A stretch of 64,000 bases of DNA from Lanius collurio (Eukaryota > Chordata > Aves > Passeriformes > Laniidae). Position 1 is the first letter of the stretch; each line of letters begins with the position of its first letter. Under the pieces are notes generated by a model. The model did not search any database. It was not told where the DNA came from and was given only the letters and a program-made list of their open reading frames with translations. The position numbers and the translations under genes were made by a program. Below are positions 39,201 to 52,772 of this stretch, piece after piece. The stretch is taken from NCBI GenBank assembly GCA_020086605.1, contig JACBWW010000051.1, forward strand, positions 1,531,290 to 1,595,289, in the 5' to 3' direction.

Positions 39201-42200
39201 TTGTCAGCAATGACATGGCTTAATGCACTGCTTGCATAATAGCACAGGATATTATGGTAGGGCTAAATCATTGTAGAAACAACATTTACATAATACTTTG
39301 GTCATACTACATATATTCCCCTTTGGAAACATTTTCCCTGTTAAATTATTATGCAGATTTCTAGGAGATGGTTGGCTCAGCCTGGTATGACTTCAGGTGC
39401 TTTCTGAGAGCTAAGCAGATGCTTAAGCAAGTTTCTGCAAGCAGTTCATTGAGAGGATCTGGAGGTAACTGAAACTGTGGGGACTGGCCTGTAATGTGAG
39501 CAGCTCTGGCTTCAGGTGACTGAAGGTGAATGAAAGGCAGCACCTGCCAAGAACTGAACTGCAGCACAGAACTCAGGTTTCTACCACAAATGAACCAACA
39601 AAACCTGAGAATTCCATTGCTGAGGAACTGGAGTGGTAACTCCATCTCTCACAGTGGATAAATCTTTCAGGGTTTCTGTGTGCCACTGGCAAGTGCTGGT
39701 TATAGGCAGGATCCCACGTACCTTTTCTTTCTGGTTTATAGGCTTAGGTATGATACCTAAGTTTCTTGAGCTTTTTGAGGTGCTTTGAGTTTCAGTTTGG
39801 GTTACAAATTAATCTTAGATGTTCCAGCAGATAAAAATTCTGAGTAGCACATGAAATCTGCTAGCATGTAGCAGTTTTAAATTAATTTAATGCAGATTAT
39901 TTTTCAGTTTATTCAGGAATCAAACTGGGGGGAAAAATTAAGTAATTCCATATTTCTCAAAAAGGCCTACAACATGGGCATGCACTTCAAGGGATTGAAA
40001 CTACTGAATTGTAGTGATTCTAGAGAAATGAAACTAGGAAAGGATTCTCAATTGTATAGCTTTTCTGTATTTTTGTTGATGTTTGCAATCAAATGCTTCA
40101 TAATCCTTATGAAAAATGTCTCAAACTGATACCTTTCTACTCCACAGCAAGCTTTAGCTAAGATGCAAAATATAAGTAGCTTATTAATTGTACATTTTGA
40201 GATATTTTTAAGAAGTGTTTATGTCTTATGTGAGTGATATTCTAAAACATAAAAGTTCAGAAATCTGCAGGTGATGACAATTGCATTGTGTTAATTTGCT
40301 GTCTTTTTATGAAATTATTTGTCAGCCAGTGGCTCTTATGGAGCCATTGGTAGTTAGGGTCAGATAAATGGAACGTGACAGACTCAAAACTACTCCACTT
40401 TTAAATTTTTTTTAGACATAATGCTGTTGAAATAAAGTCACAAAGCAACGGTTTCCTGCTTACACTGAAATTCTGTAGTAAAACCAATTATTTATTTTAC
40501 AATTATCTCTTTTATGGAAGATAAATACTGGAGGAATCCCAAAATGTTTATTTTGAAAATAGAAGATGTTGATCCTGTGACAGCTCTCTATTATGATGTA
40601 TTTACTTCCATTATTATGGCAAATGATTGATGGATTGCAAATTGAATCATTTTGTCTTATGGGAACTGATGTAGTTGAGTGATTTTCACACAGTGGTTTT
40701 GCTGAGTTCCTGTTTGTCCTTCCCTGTGGTCAGTTCAGATTACCTTTCTTGTTTACAGAATGTATGAAAAAGTACTTGATTTCCTGTCTATCTGTGACTA
40801 TTTCTCTGAAGGTTTCCCAGAGCTGCTTTTACATTCTCCATCCCTTCTCAGCGCTGTCCCGTAGTCTGGCAGTGAGTAGAGTGCAAATGTTCCTCTTTAG
40901 CTCCTCTTTTGTTAAAATCCTTTCTTTGAAGTTCTACTTTTAAGTGTTTCTACCTGCTGGTAGTGCTATTGTAAAGGGCTCCCACAGAAAAATAAATTTA
41001 AGCTTTAGTGGATGTTCAATTCCATGGATGAGAGCATGTGAAAGGACCATAGAAAAGAATGGACAAACAAGGAAAGATATTTATTTATACTCCATATTAG
41101 GAAAACACAGGGAATCTGTAATCAACACAGGAAGAAGCACCTGGCAAACATTTCTATAAAAGTGACTAGACCTGCAGAAACATTTATATTGGTTTCAATT
41201 TATGCAGTTTGAAATGATAAATAATAGAACTCTGAAGACACAGGCATGAATTCAGAGAAATATTTCTGTAATCTTCTCCTGAAGATAATTTTTGAAAAGT
41301 TGTGTTATGTGCTCTATAAGCAGCACTTTTTTCCTTCCTCACTGTGCAGTAGGAGTATGTAGAGACAACTAAGACACTTCTTCCAAAGTGAGTTAGAATG
41401 AGGAGCTGAAATATAAAAGTTATTTCACAATTTGACAAATTGAAGCTGCCACAATTTTTCTTTTATGTACTTTTAAAAAAACCTGTTAAATGTAACGATC
41501 CTTATTAATAAATCACTGATATTGTAATAGTAGGAGAAAAGGCTGCATTTCTCAGCATGACTGTTGTAGGTATTTTTTAATTTCAGTCACAATTTCCTGC
41601 TATTCCAAACATGCCATATAATCTGCAGGGATCTGGGGAATTAATTAGGTACATTTCATTTCTCCTCTAACTAATCCCCTCAATTCTCTTAGTTTAGAGA
41701 GCTGAACACACCAATGACTGATAAGCCACAAGGGCCTTATTTACTTTACAGAAGGTTCTGCAAATCCCAGTGATACATCGGCCTGTGCTTAAATTTTCTC
41801 CATTTAGTCCTTGGGATGGTGGCATTTGAATGTGACCCTTCAAATCAAAAGCATTATTGCACTTGGAAAAAGCAAATGAGGGTAGATTAATGAGAATAAA
41901 ACCATAACAGTTTAACAATAAACCTTTTCTATAGCCTGAGAAAGGATACAAAACAAAATCTGTGTTAAGCAGAATCAACTGTGTCCATTTCAATTCAAAA
42001 GATTCCAGTGAAACGTCCTCATATTTTCTGAATGTGTTTACAATTGATTAAACTGACTTCATTTCAGTCTGGTTTTAAATTGCTCTTTAGTTTCAGATTA
42101 TCTTTTATTATGAGATCTTGGGGTTTTTAGCTGTCCACTGCTTAATTTTGTGGCGAGCTTGCCTCTTTATGTCTTGGAATATCCTTAGACCATTCACAAA

Positions 42201-42242
42201 TAGCCTGGATATCCCTCGACTGTGCAACCCCACTTAAGCCAG

Positions 42243-42693
42243 TGTTTGTTGGCAGCTACCACCAGAGCAGAAGTTGAGAAGAGAAATAGAGCTCAAACCT
42301 CTTATGATGTTAAGTCATTTATTCCCTCTGTCCTGGAGGGGGACAGAGGACATGACCTGGGCAGAGTCGGCGAGGTGAGAGAGCTGGGCGTTCCATCCTG
42401 CTCGTTTTATCACAGACAGGGGGAAAGGGGATCCCAGGGGCGGAGATGGGACAAACACCCAACCAGCTCAGAGCCCGGGGGGCTGGAACCTGAGGCAGAG
42501 CTGATTCAGTCACACAGCAGGGACCCGGCCTGGAGAGGGGGGCAGGGCAGGGCCATCCACCTCAACAATGAGAGAGTTGAAAAAATGATTCATCTGAATG
42601 ATGTTTCTGCTGATGCTGAGCCTGTGTCACACCAAACCCAGCTCCCATTTCAGCACACTAAAGATTGTGAGCAGCAGGCTCCCATTCAGCTCA
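42243..42693 (-). mobile_element. Probable ERV LTR on the minus strand (about 450 bp)
   Basis: Read on the minus strand, this GC-rich block has the order of an LTR. A TATA-like GATAAAA lies at 42405-42411, then AATAAA at 42318-42323, then a U5-like end GCTGCCAACAAACA finishing at 42243. The flanking pentamers GCCAG (42238-42242) and GCCTG (42694-42698) match at four of five positions, which would set the U3 end at 42693. That limit is uncertain, because GC-rich sequence continues to about 42810. A 219-codon open frame (42222-42881, plus strand) runs antisense across it and has no family resemblance. It is best explained by GC-rich composition with few stop codons. Confidence 0.45.
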
Positions 42694-45600
42694 GCCTGGG
42701 GAGCTCATGGGACCAGGGAAGGAAGAGAGGTATTTGTGAGTGGACCCTGAGGGGAGGCAGGGGCTCACAGTCATTTTGTCAGGCTCACCTGGGGCAGTTG
42801 CTTCACAGCTGTAAACTGGAACTATTTGATTTGGGGGAAGAGAGCTGGCTGAATAATCACATTGATTTTGTTGAGTGTTGAATTGCTGTGTTATATTTTA
42901 ATCATTTCAGGACAGAGATTATTGAGGAACTATGTGTCTAGAACCTGTAAATCCCTTCTGAGGTTTTCTAGGTCTTTTAATGTCTATTTTTGTAGTTTTG
43001 AAAGACTACCAAAAAAAGAAAATAAAATATTTTCTTTTGTTGCCCATTACTGATGATAAGAACAAGCATGCAGTGCATCCTAGCTTTTTTTGGAGTGTTC
43101 CACAGTGGTAGAGTGACTGCAGAATTATTGAATGAGGCCAGTCCTTGCCAGCACAGTCCCTCATCTCTTGCTGTCACTGGTCCTGTGTCCATTTCAGGTC
43201 AACAGAGTTGTCTGTTGTGTCATTTTATTTATTTGTTTCTTCTTACATTTATTGTGTAATTTATTAGAATAGAATCCCAGCTTTCCTTACCACAGGAAAT
43301 AAACATTGACTTAGATGCACACATGGTTGAATGAGGAGAGTGAGAATAAAATCTCCAAAATATTTTTCTTGGAAGACTCCTTGCAATAGGGAAAACTACA
43401 TTTGTAGTAATTCCTCTAGGCCATTTCTTCCGAAGATTTTATCACTATAACTGTGAAATGCTGGGAGATCTTTTAACAGCTCTGAAGCATTCATATATAT
43501 ACACTTTCATCATTAGAGTGAAACACGACAATTTTTTAGCAGTCTTCACATAAGGTTGTTATAGGAGGCACAACTTAAAAAGAAAGATTTGTAAACAGTT
43601 GTTTCTCTTTTCATAATTTCTGACATTACCTATCCAGAATAGTTTGCCTGATAAACGTGCAATACTTGCAGTGTTTATGATGGTTCTGAAGGTTGTAGGA
43701 AGCTCCTTTGTCAAAGTTTGACTCTCATTCTTAAGTCAATTGACTGGTTCTCCACAAATGAACCAAAGAGCCTGCACAGCATCCCTGCTCTCTATTGATC
43801 TTTCCGTAGAGCTCAGAGGAGCATCTTCATCCTGTGGCTCATTAATGTGGCAAACACTTAGGTGCTTATCTGGAGAGAGTAATGATGTCATCTGATGTGC
43901 TGTAAAACCACCCGTTCGATATTCCACATTTGGAATAATAACTTCTCATTGCCTTCTCTTACCTCGAGTAAGATTGGAGCTAATTATGCTTCCCTAATTT
44001 CCTTTGTTCTATTAGTTGAATAGAATAGTTCAAGTGTACAATCTTCTTTGTTACTGCTATACCCATGCTATTAGGCAACTGTGAAAGTGCTGAGATTTAG
44101 AGACATCAGCTAGCATTTGGTAGGTTAAGATCCAAATAAATCTGCTATTTTATGGTGCCTTCAGTGATATTCTATAAAGTTCACTTTAATTCAAGTAAGC
44201 AGCCAGATATCTTTGAAAAAGTCAACTGCTGTGCTGGAAAAACTGGAGTATTTCCAGGTCTGCAGCAAACTACACAACACATAATAGCTGGGACCCTTCT
44301 GATCATCCTAGAAGAGTGCTTCTGTAATCCAGGACTGGCAGGTACCTCTACAAGTCTCTGCTCATGGCTCCAATTTAAGTGCTGTAGCTCAAAACCAGGA
44401 GCACACCCTTTATGCGAGCAGGCAAATGTATGCAAGACACCAGTGGGAGGCTGTGGTGGTGGCACATGCACAGACATGTAAAGGGATAACCCTTTGCCTT
44501 TTCTTAATGGAATTTTGTAACCAAGCTACCTAAATCTTCAGTGAAAATTCTAGTCTTAATTTCTCCTCTTCTACCAAGATACTACATTACACAGTAATCT
44601 ATGCAGCTCTGAATAAGGGATTTTTCCCCCTGTTGTAACCAAGAACCATTGTCAGCATGTCAGAAGGTGTCTGACACAAGAACAATGGAAAGAAAAGAAA
44701 CTGCCAGGAGTGTTGTGACTGTATTGATTACATGGAGCTTATCTTCCCTTTGTATTCTCTCCTGTCTAAAATAATGCTATTCTTTTTCCTATGGGTTGAG
44801 AAAAAGCAGTTGAGCAGTTTTATGTGGAAACCCAATACGCAAAAAATTCCTCGTTTTAGCTGTCATAATTTAGTGCTCTGAGCTAAAACACATGCTTTTT
44901 AAATGTTGTTCTCATTTAATGCCATAATCAAAAAAGCACTTTCAGGTAAATATCTGTTTAATTTCACTGGCTTTGGATAAAGTCTTTATTTTTCAGATGA
45001 AAGTGTAGATGCCTGGGAGAATACCTTCACATCATTGATGTTTGTTTACTTAACTGTCAAAACAGGCTTTTTATACGAAGGACTGATATTAATGATGTTA
45101 TTTATACTGCTGCTCAAAATGTTTCAGTTCTAGTATTGGTAAAATGAACATGTCATTTAGAAATGTTTCTCTGGCAGTAAATCTACTTGTATAGAAGATT
45201 CAACCAACTCTTCTTCCTGCTTGAACTTCATAGTGAAAAACAGTTTACAATCCCCAAACCCTGAGTACCCCCTCACCCCCATCAGTGCCAGTAATTTGCC
45301 ATTTCAGGATTTCACACCAAGATCTGATAATTGTTGGCTTGGGTTTAGGCTGAGAAATTGGGCTTTGTAACTCAGAATCAGGTGGCTAAGAACTCTGAAC
45401 TAAGACTTGGCTTTCTAAATTACAAGACTTATCCATGTTATTTAAAATAAAATTTAAATGGGACCTCATCTGAGTTGTTTAAAATTACACTTTGGAATTT
45501 CTCTTCAGCGGTAATTTTTGATGCTTCATGTCCAATCAGTGAAAGTGTTTTGGAATTTACAACTTTCTTTTGAGTGGGAAAAATTGAAAAAAATGACTTA

Positions 45601-48384
45601 TTTTATGAACTGGGGTGATAAACCCCCACGTTTTCTTGGGGTTAAAACCACTCTGTGTTCCCAGTAGCTTCACCCCTGCCAGGAGATACATTCTGTAAAT
45701 GTTAATAACTTTCAAATCAGACTAAAACTTAAAATTCACTGTAAATAAATTAATTCAGTGACCAAGGTGTCACTCATGGGATTGTTATAAATAAGAAATT
45801 AAGCCTGCTTAGCCCTGATACAGGAAGGTGAGCTTGGAGGGTCATGAAATGACTCCTTCAGGTTTCCTTATCTGGTTTTGTACTCTTTGTGTAGTACCAG
45901 TAGCAAATTGTATCTCTGTCAGTAATCCTCTTTGCCCAAATACACCTCTGTAGTGCTTCTGTGATTCTTTAGTGCTCAACCACAACATCTTTATTCAAAT
46001 TGTGAATATTTTCATTTTCTTGTTTTGAAGTTTCAATAATGCACATTTATATACGTTCTGTTTTAAAATCACAAGTATGAACAACACAATCATGAAGCAT
46101 AATTTAAATAATTGTGTGAACCATTAAGTCCTCTAGACATGTCTGACATTTTCTAGCTGAAACATGAGACTTAAAATATCCAGTAAATTTAATTCTTCCA
46201 TCTTGTAGTAGATGTAGCAATCTCACCATGAAGCATTTCCTAAGGATTAATAAACGAAGTTAATGGTGCTGGGCTATATTTTGGGACATCAGCTCCTCCC
46301 AAGAGGTCATTAATTCCCAGGAAGCCTCCTGCCTGAGTCATCATTGCTTAATTAGAGCATTAGGATATTGCATGTTGATTGCAGTATTACAAAAGGGAGA
46401 AGATGATCAAATGCCTACAAGGATCAGCGGTGTAAGAATAAGATGATTGCAATATCTGTAATGGTTTTGACCTGAAATCCTGTTATGCTCCTGTGGGAAC
46501 CTATATTCCCTGAGAGAAGCATGAAGCCCACAGTCTGACCAAACAAGGGCTCCAAAGGTCAATGGATTTCTGTATGAATCGATCTGAATTAAAATGTGCA
46601 TTTGATTCCGCCCCTAACATATTGTAAATGATCTTTCGAGATGCTATTATAATTCCATCCAGTGACATTTTCTCATGTTTATGTCCTGTATAATTAGAAG
46701 TGATTGCAGATGTATCTTAAAATTCAAGTTTCACAGGTGAAGGTACAGAATTTCTTTCAAGGGAGTGTCACCTGCATCAAGCAAGCAGAAAATCGGGAAT
46801 TAAAGCCAGATTTTTATTTTTTTTTTCTAACAGATAACTAAGCAAGGAAATTCTTCCTTTTCACTGATGTATGAAACTTTTTGTGAGCAGGCCATATAAA
46901 TTTTATTGCCTCTAATTTTCATACAGTTACACAAAATAGGCAGTGAGTTCAGTGTTTCATTTCACTGGAACCTGCTTAGACATGTTTTTTCTCCCTCAGT
47001 GTGTTATTTTTTAGAGAGTGGCTGCTCTAACTGTAGTGATGAAACCACTGAAAGACCATAACAAACTCTTGGTTCCTGCAGGGCTGAACCGTGTGTGGAA
47101 TGGAACTGGAGGGTGAAGGTGGCCAGTGCAGAAGCTGCTGTGCTCATCAAGACGTTGCTTGAAGTGAAAAAATCTCAGTTGCTCTCAGGAGGAATCATAA
47201 GCAGTGTAGGTAGAGGCAGTTGCTGGCAAGAGGGTAATGCATCTATATGCAAATAATCAAATTGCACAAACCCAGGAGTGTTTGTAAACAAAAAAGCCAG
47301 TAAAGCAGGCTGGGAAGACTGTGACCACATCTTTGCTTCAAAAGACAAGAACCATTTCGGTTGCATCTTAATTTTTTTATTGAAAATCTGTAGTTATGTA
47401 CTTTATCATTGTAAAGCTCTCTAGGACCTGTCTCCGAATCAGAAGAGATTGTCTTGTTTTTCTAGTTCAACTTGTAGCTTATTCTAGCTTCACTATACCT
47501 TTTCAGATGTGTAGAATTTTCTCTAGGTAAGCCACAGTATTTTGAATTTTATCTTAATGTACCAAGAGATGATGCTTACTGCCTTCATAGTAGAATTCTG
47601 AGAATAAGTAAAACTCTTTGGGCAGAGCTAATACCTTGCCAAATTAAAGCCCCCAAAAATTCTTTCTTACCAGGTTTCTTACAAAGATTTTTTTTTCCCC
47701 TTAGCCCTGAACATTATACTTTCTTTATTTTCTTCAAAAATAAGACACACCATTAAGGCAGACATCATGTCATGTTGAAGTTTATCCAGTTTCTTTTTAA
47801 TCTTAATTTTTTTATTATTATTCTTTGAATGTGAGTTCTGCCACCTAATTTGATGTATTCAAACAAAAATTTATTTTAAAAAAATTGCCATCTGTGTTTG
47901 CATCTCTTCTGGTAAAATATCTTGCCCATCTCTACTTCATGTTATGATTAGTTTAACAGTATCTATTCTTTAGTTTGACCATCTGCTAATTTTGGACAGT
48001 CTTTCATATGTATCTCACAAAGGTATTGTGAAGCTTGTTTCATCCAGATTTTACAGCCAGTTCTTGGGGCAAAATAACCAGAATCTACCAAGAACACAGA
48101 ACATTAGAAATGTTTTTTCTCCTAATGCTGTAAGATGTCATTTACATACAGATCAGTCGAGCACAGGATTTCAGAGCAGTCTGTTCTGCGTATCCAGTTT
48201 GGAAAAAAAGGGCCACATGCTGAGTTTTAATAGCAGGTTTTGTGAACCTGTTTCCACAGTTTAGCAGTGGTTGCTTGGGGTTTTTTTCCATGGAAGGTTT
48301 TGCTTTCATTAATTTGATATCTTGTTTTCCTATTTCTTTATTTGGTAACCTATTTTACTGGACCACCCTTTAAGGTGGCTCACA
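42694..48384. other. Unique AT-rich non-coding DNA
   Basis: No gene is recognised. GC-rich sequence to about 42810 may still belong to the LTR. An imperfect hairpin lies at 44647-44689 (CCATTGT/ACAATGG outer arms, GTCAGA/TCTGAC inner arms). A segment near 46240-46390 carries a perfect AP-1 site (TGAGTCA) and TTAATTA-type homeobox motifs, so it could be a regulatory element, but nothing proves this. Confidence 0.55.
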
Positions 48385-48670
48385 TTCTTCAGGGTCTGGA
48401 CAATCTGTCCAAGTGCTTAGCCACCCTCATTATGATTTTTTTCCCCCAATACTCAATTGGAATTTTCCTTCCTCTCAGTGCATCTTTTGCTGTGCACCTG
48501 CAGGTGCTTCTTTTCTGTGAGCTAAATGAATATGGCTCCCTTGCATAAGCATCTTATTTGTCCTCTTCTTGAACTCAGGTTCTTAGTTCGTTTTGGGGAC
48601 CCAAAATGGGACAAAGTTCTCCAGGTGTGTCCTTCTGAGTGCTCAGAAAATGGGAACAGGCACTTCCTTC
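48385..48670 (-). mobile_element. CR1 LINE fragment, antisense orientation
   Basis: Plus-strand blocks GTCCAAGTGCTTAGCCACC, TTTTCCTTCCTCTCAG, TTTTGGGGACCCAAAATGGG and TTCTCCAGGTGTG are the reverse complement of avian CR1 3'-region sequence. The 48590-48640 part corresponds to the start of the copy at 18428. The true 3' terminus is missing, since no CATAGAAT-type end is visible, and the fragment is heavily diverged. It cannot encode protein. Confidence 0.85.
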
Positions 48671-49370
48671 AACTCTCATAAGTTCAGTATTGAAGAGGAT
48701 CATGTTTTTGGAGGTGCTTTTTTCTTTTTTTTTTGGTACTCTATTATTTCACCTAATGGTTTTTATAATAGATTCTAATAAATATAAAACAAACATACAG
48801 ACACAGGCTATTACATTTGAGCAATATACTGACTTTCTGGGAAAAATACAATGTAATTACACAAATACAGTGAAGGATAGCAGGGTGTTTTTTCTCCTTA
48901 TCAATACAGAAATGTCATTGTCTGTCATCTAGAACTGGCCTTCCTCAGACTGAAAAATAGAGAAGGAGGGTAATGAGAGAAATAAGAAACTTCTTAAATT
49001 TCTTTCAAGTCATACATTTCTCATTTTGATGGAAAACATTTTTCTCAAATCAATGGGTTTTTATTGATTTCCCTGTAAATAGTGTACTTGAATTACCCTT
49101 TCTGCAATAATATATATTTATTCAATATCTCAGTAGATCTGCAAACTCCATGTTCTGCTTAGACTAACAGCATCAAATGTAGCCCATACACACTGTATTT
49201 CAGGCATTGATTTTTTTGAAATTAAAACAATATTCTGAATTTGAATTGCATTTAGGAGATAGCTCATGTCTTCACAGTGATGCTTGCAATTGCTGTACTT
49301 AAGTTGATTCTGACTTTATGTTTTTTTTGTCAAACTGTTGTATTTAGAATTAATTGATGTCAAATTGAGT

Positions 49371-49394
49371 TGGTGTCAAATTGATTTGACACCA
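49371..49394. repeat. 24-base inverted repeat, 11-base arms
   Basis: TGGTGTCAAAT and ATTTGACACCA are exact inverse complements separated by TG. The left arm is the second unit of a 16-base tandem duplication whose first unit starts TGATGTCAAATTGAG at 49354. Confidence 0.9.
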
Positions 49395-50182
49395 TGTATC
49401 ATTAAGTCTAAAGTATGTAAAATTTGAGAACAGATAGATATGGTGTAGTGTTTTACAGTAACATCTGTTAAATTAAAGCTTAACAACTACTGAAAGTAAT
49501 AATTACATTAAATTCCCTGTGTTCTTAAATCTTTCTGTAATTGAGATCCATGTATTATCTTATCTCTTCACTCCAAATGTGACAATGAGAGACAGAACAC
49601 AGCAGTACATGGATCCTTGTTTAGATTGCACCCAGTGACCATACCAATGTTGCACTGTATACTTGAAGTACAGTATTTATTCTTAGAATAACTAGTGCAG
49701 TAATTTTCAAATTGAGCTCTGACTCTGTGTTGGCCTTCAGGTTAATCCATCTTTTCATATGACAATATTAATCCCTTTTCTCCAATGGCTCATTTTTCAT
49801 ATTTGCAGTACTGATAGAAGAGTGCAGTATGTTGAAAATCAAGACACTTCACATTACGCCTCCTAGATTGTATAATACTCGATAGCATGACACAAATTTC
49901 ATTTACATGTCTTACACAATTATTCAGTAGAGAGTAGGGTTAAATTGTTAATTCAGGGGAGGTAATATCTCAGCTGGAGTTGCACTTCTTTAGAGCTATA
50001 CTTTTACATGCCAGCTGAAAAACTAGATCTGCAAATGTGGCTTAGTTTTCTGATTTCCCAGTGACTTGTTTTATGATCTTTATCACGACACTTCTGCCTC
50101 ATTTCTCCATTAGTTTATTTCAGCCTGTTGCTTTTCTGATGTGTTTATATGTAAAGAAGAGGTGCTTCATTAGAATCTGAAG

Positions 50183-50198
50183 GAAAGAAAGAAAGAAA
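50183..50198. repeat. (GAAA)4 microsatellite
   Basis: Four tandem GAAA units. Confidence 0.85.
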
Positions 50199-52734
50199 TA
50201 AGAAGCAGTTGTTAGTACTTCTATGATCTGTAGCTTCATTTATGAGCACACATAAGTAACGCAAAGGCTGTATGTCAAAAAGGACATGCATGCATCATAG
50301 AGATATCTCTAGAGCCAAGCTGTTATCTTCATTTCTTACCCTTACAGGATTAAATATCTTAGAAAGTTAAATGTAGTGATGAAATGAAGAAAAATATTAC
50401 ATCCAAAAAAAGTTTACTAAAGTGAATATTTGGTGGTCTTGCTATGAAGGATCAAGGGGGCAGAGCTTTTCTTGCATGATAGTCCCAGTGATTTAATTAG
50501 ACATCTGAGGAAAGAGGATATTACTCAAAATAAAGTCAGGTTTAGTGGTATGGTAACCCTAGGTCCTGGGCACCTACTGTTGTATTCTAATAGTGCTAAT
50601 TTAAATTTCTGTAGAACATATCTCCAACCTCCTTTTAAAACATTTGTGCGTTTCACTCCATTTGTATTTAAAAAAAAAATATCATCAGGATCTGAAGTCA
50701 AATATCTGGCTTGAAACATTTGGTTTCTCTTCTCAGTGCCCTTGATGAATCTGGATGACTGTGTCTCACCAAGAAAATGAATTTATGCCCACATTCTGCT
50801 GTTCTCCAGATGGTTAGAATAGCCTTCCATAATTTCTAGGCAGCTGAATGTATGATACACACTAGTTAATTTTTTTTAATGCTTAGTCACCTGAAGGAGA
50901 AGCATGAAGAAATGCTGCCATTAGTTTCTTAACAACAGGTTAAAGGGTTGGTGATTTTTCTAATCACATTCAAATGAAATAAGCTTAAAAAAACACCAAA
51001 ACAAAATAAAAAAACTAAATCCCAGGTATTGTAGAACTTTGCAGTCAGAATTTACTCCAATAATAGGGGGGGGAAAGTGAAAAGATGTATTGTGTGTGGA
51101 TTTGGTTCATCCATATCCAGCTGCAAGCTCCCTATAGGCATTCCCCAGGAATGAGTGTGTATCTCAATGTTAAAACCGACCTCATTAAAAAAATGAAGAG
51201 ATTGGTATTGAATAGTCAGAATCATAACTGGGTCTTCAGTTCTGCTTTCCTTTTAATATTTATTGTTACTGCATAAATCTTGTTCCATTTCTTTTTATTA
51301 GTGTAATGCTTTCCACATTTCTGTTTCCATTAAAACCACATTCAGAGCTATTAGTGGATTGTTATTTTCCAGTACTGTATCAATTAATGGAGCCAACATG
51401 CTAAGAAGAGGATGTAGATCAATTCTGCATGTGAGACACTGGCCTTGTGGGCTGATTTTCTTATTCCCTAAAGTCTTCACAGAGAAGTGATTTCTGATCG
51501 TGAGGTGCAGGGTTCAGAAAGAGAAAATAAATATTTAGCAGATAATTTCAGCTTCAGAAAAGGCACAAATCCACATGTCCTCTATCTTAATGGAATTGAA
51601 TCAGATTGGTTAGATGGATTTTGATATTTGCTAGTTTAATTTTATATTTTTTTTTTAGGTAAGAAATTAACTATTTCATTTCTTTCAAAATCAGCTAGTG
51701 ATTTCCTTTTGTTGTGCACAAAGCTGGGTTCCAGTTCTGGCCACGCACTTAGCTCAGCATTTTACATTTCATAACAATTTTTTTCTGTATCTTCCACATG
51801 GAGGTGAGAGGGCAGAGACTTTTTTGTTGACTTTCACTGGCAGATTTCAGACTCCTGGCAAGTCAACATCCAAAATATGCAAAATGTTTTGATGTAATAA
51901 ATAACTACTTGTTATAGCATACCTAACATATGGAGAAAGCAGTAAAAATCCCTCCTGCTCATACCTACTCTCCTATAAAACAAGAATAACTGAAATGCAT
52001 CTGCTGGAATTCCATTGGTGCAAGGAGGAGGGGAAGCAGCTCATCTGAGCTCAGTGCCTGTTAATGTTATAATCAAATGCTGGATCCATTCTGGCTGTTA
52101 GCTTGGGAGGGATGCAAGTCAGTGCAACTTCAGTCAGCTGACTTTATCTGCAACAAAAGCCTACAAATAAACAAGATGTCTCCTCATTTTCTGTTTGGGG
52201 TTTCTGTCCTTCACTAGAAGAGTAAATTTCTCTGTTAAGACCATGTATCCAAGTTTTTCATTGTGTCATGCTTGTGATTTTCTACTATAACCATTCACCA
52301 TTATTTTCATTATTTTTTTGCCATTATCATGTTTTGTTTTTGTATTGAAACATCATTTCCCTTTATTTTAGGAAAAGGAATTATTTTTTTCCCACTTAGT
52401 TTGTTACAAGTCCTAAGGCTTCAGATTTTATAAGGTAACAAAGTACCTTCTCCAAAACATCGACATTTGTAATTAAAAACTGCCAGGGGCAGGTGAAGGA
52501 TTACTGTTAAAGTTCAATTGATTTCATCTTGGATGGTCCACAGACAAGAATACCTGTAATCTCTTATTACAACAGAATTCATGTGCATCCAGCAATCTTG
52601 TCAGTCATGTAGGGAATGCCATGAGTATAATAAAGAAAACATGTTATTTAGCATTTTATGTTATTTCCCATTTTACGTAATATCTATTCATAAGATGTAA
52701 TTTCTGCTAACAAAAGAAAGCTGTTCCTGTTAAA

Positions 52735-52772
52735 TAAAGAACTATATTCTACATGTAAAATATAGTTCTTTA
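52735..52772. repeat. 38-base near-perfect palindrome
   Basis: The 14-base arms TAAAGAACTATATT (52735-52748) and AATATAGTTCTTTA (52759-52772) are exact inverse complements. The ten-base centre holds TACATGTA, itself a palindrome, so only one base pair of nineteen is mismatched. It could form a cruciform or a hairpin RNA. No terminal repeats or target duplications link it to a known transposon. Confidence 0.9.

Larger units (their letters stand above)
31705..42242. other. Unique AT-rich non-coding DNA
   Basis: No gene or recognisable transposon is seen. The stretch contains a diverged 49-base tandem duplication (33403-33465), a CA/GCAC microsatellite (36210-36235) and many A/T homopolymers. 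Open frames on both strands are short and unrelated to known proteins. Confidence 0.55.

Noticed and set aside
39361..39645. 94-codon minus-strand frame
   Set aside because: No recognisable domain, no convincing splice sites, and length within chance expectation for a window of this size.
44152..44481. Open frames of about 100 codons on both strands over the same bases
   Set aside because: Neither translation resembles a known protein, and overlapping open frames of this size recur in this window without support.
44647..44689. Hairpin that might be a microRNA precursor
   Set aside because: The stem is short, with a six-by-six internal loop, and no known microRNA seed could be recognised.
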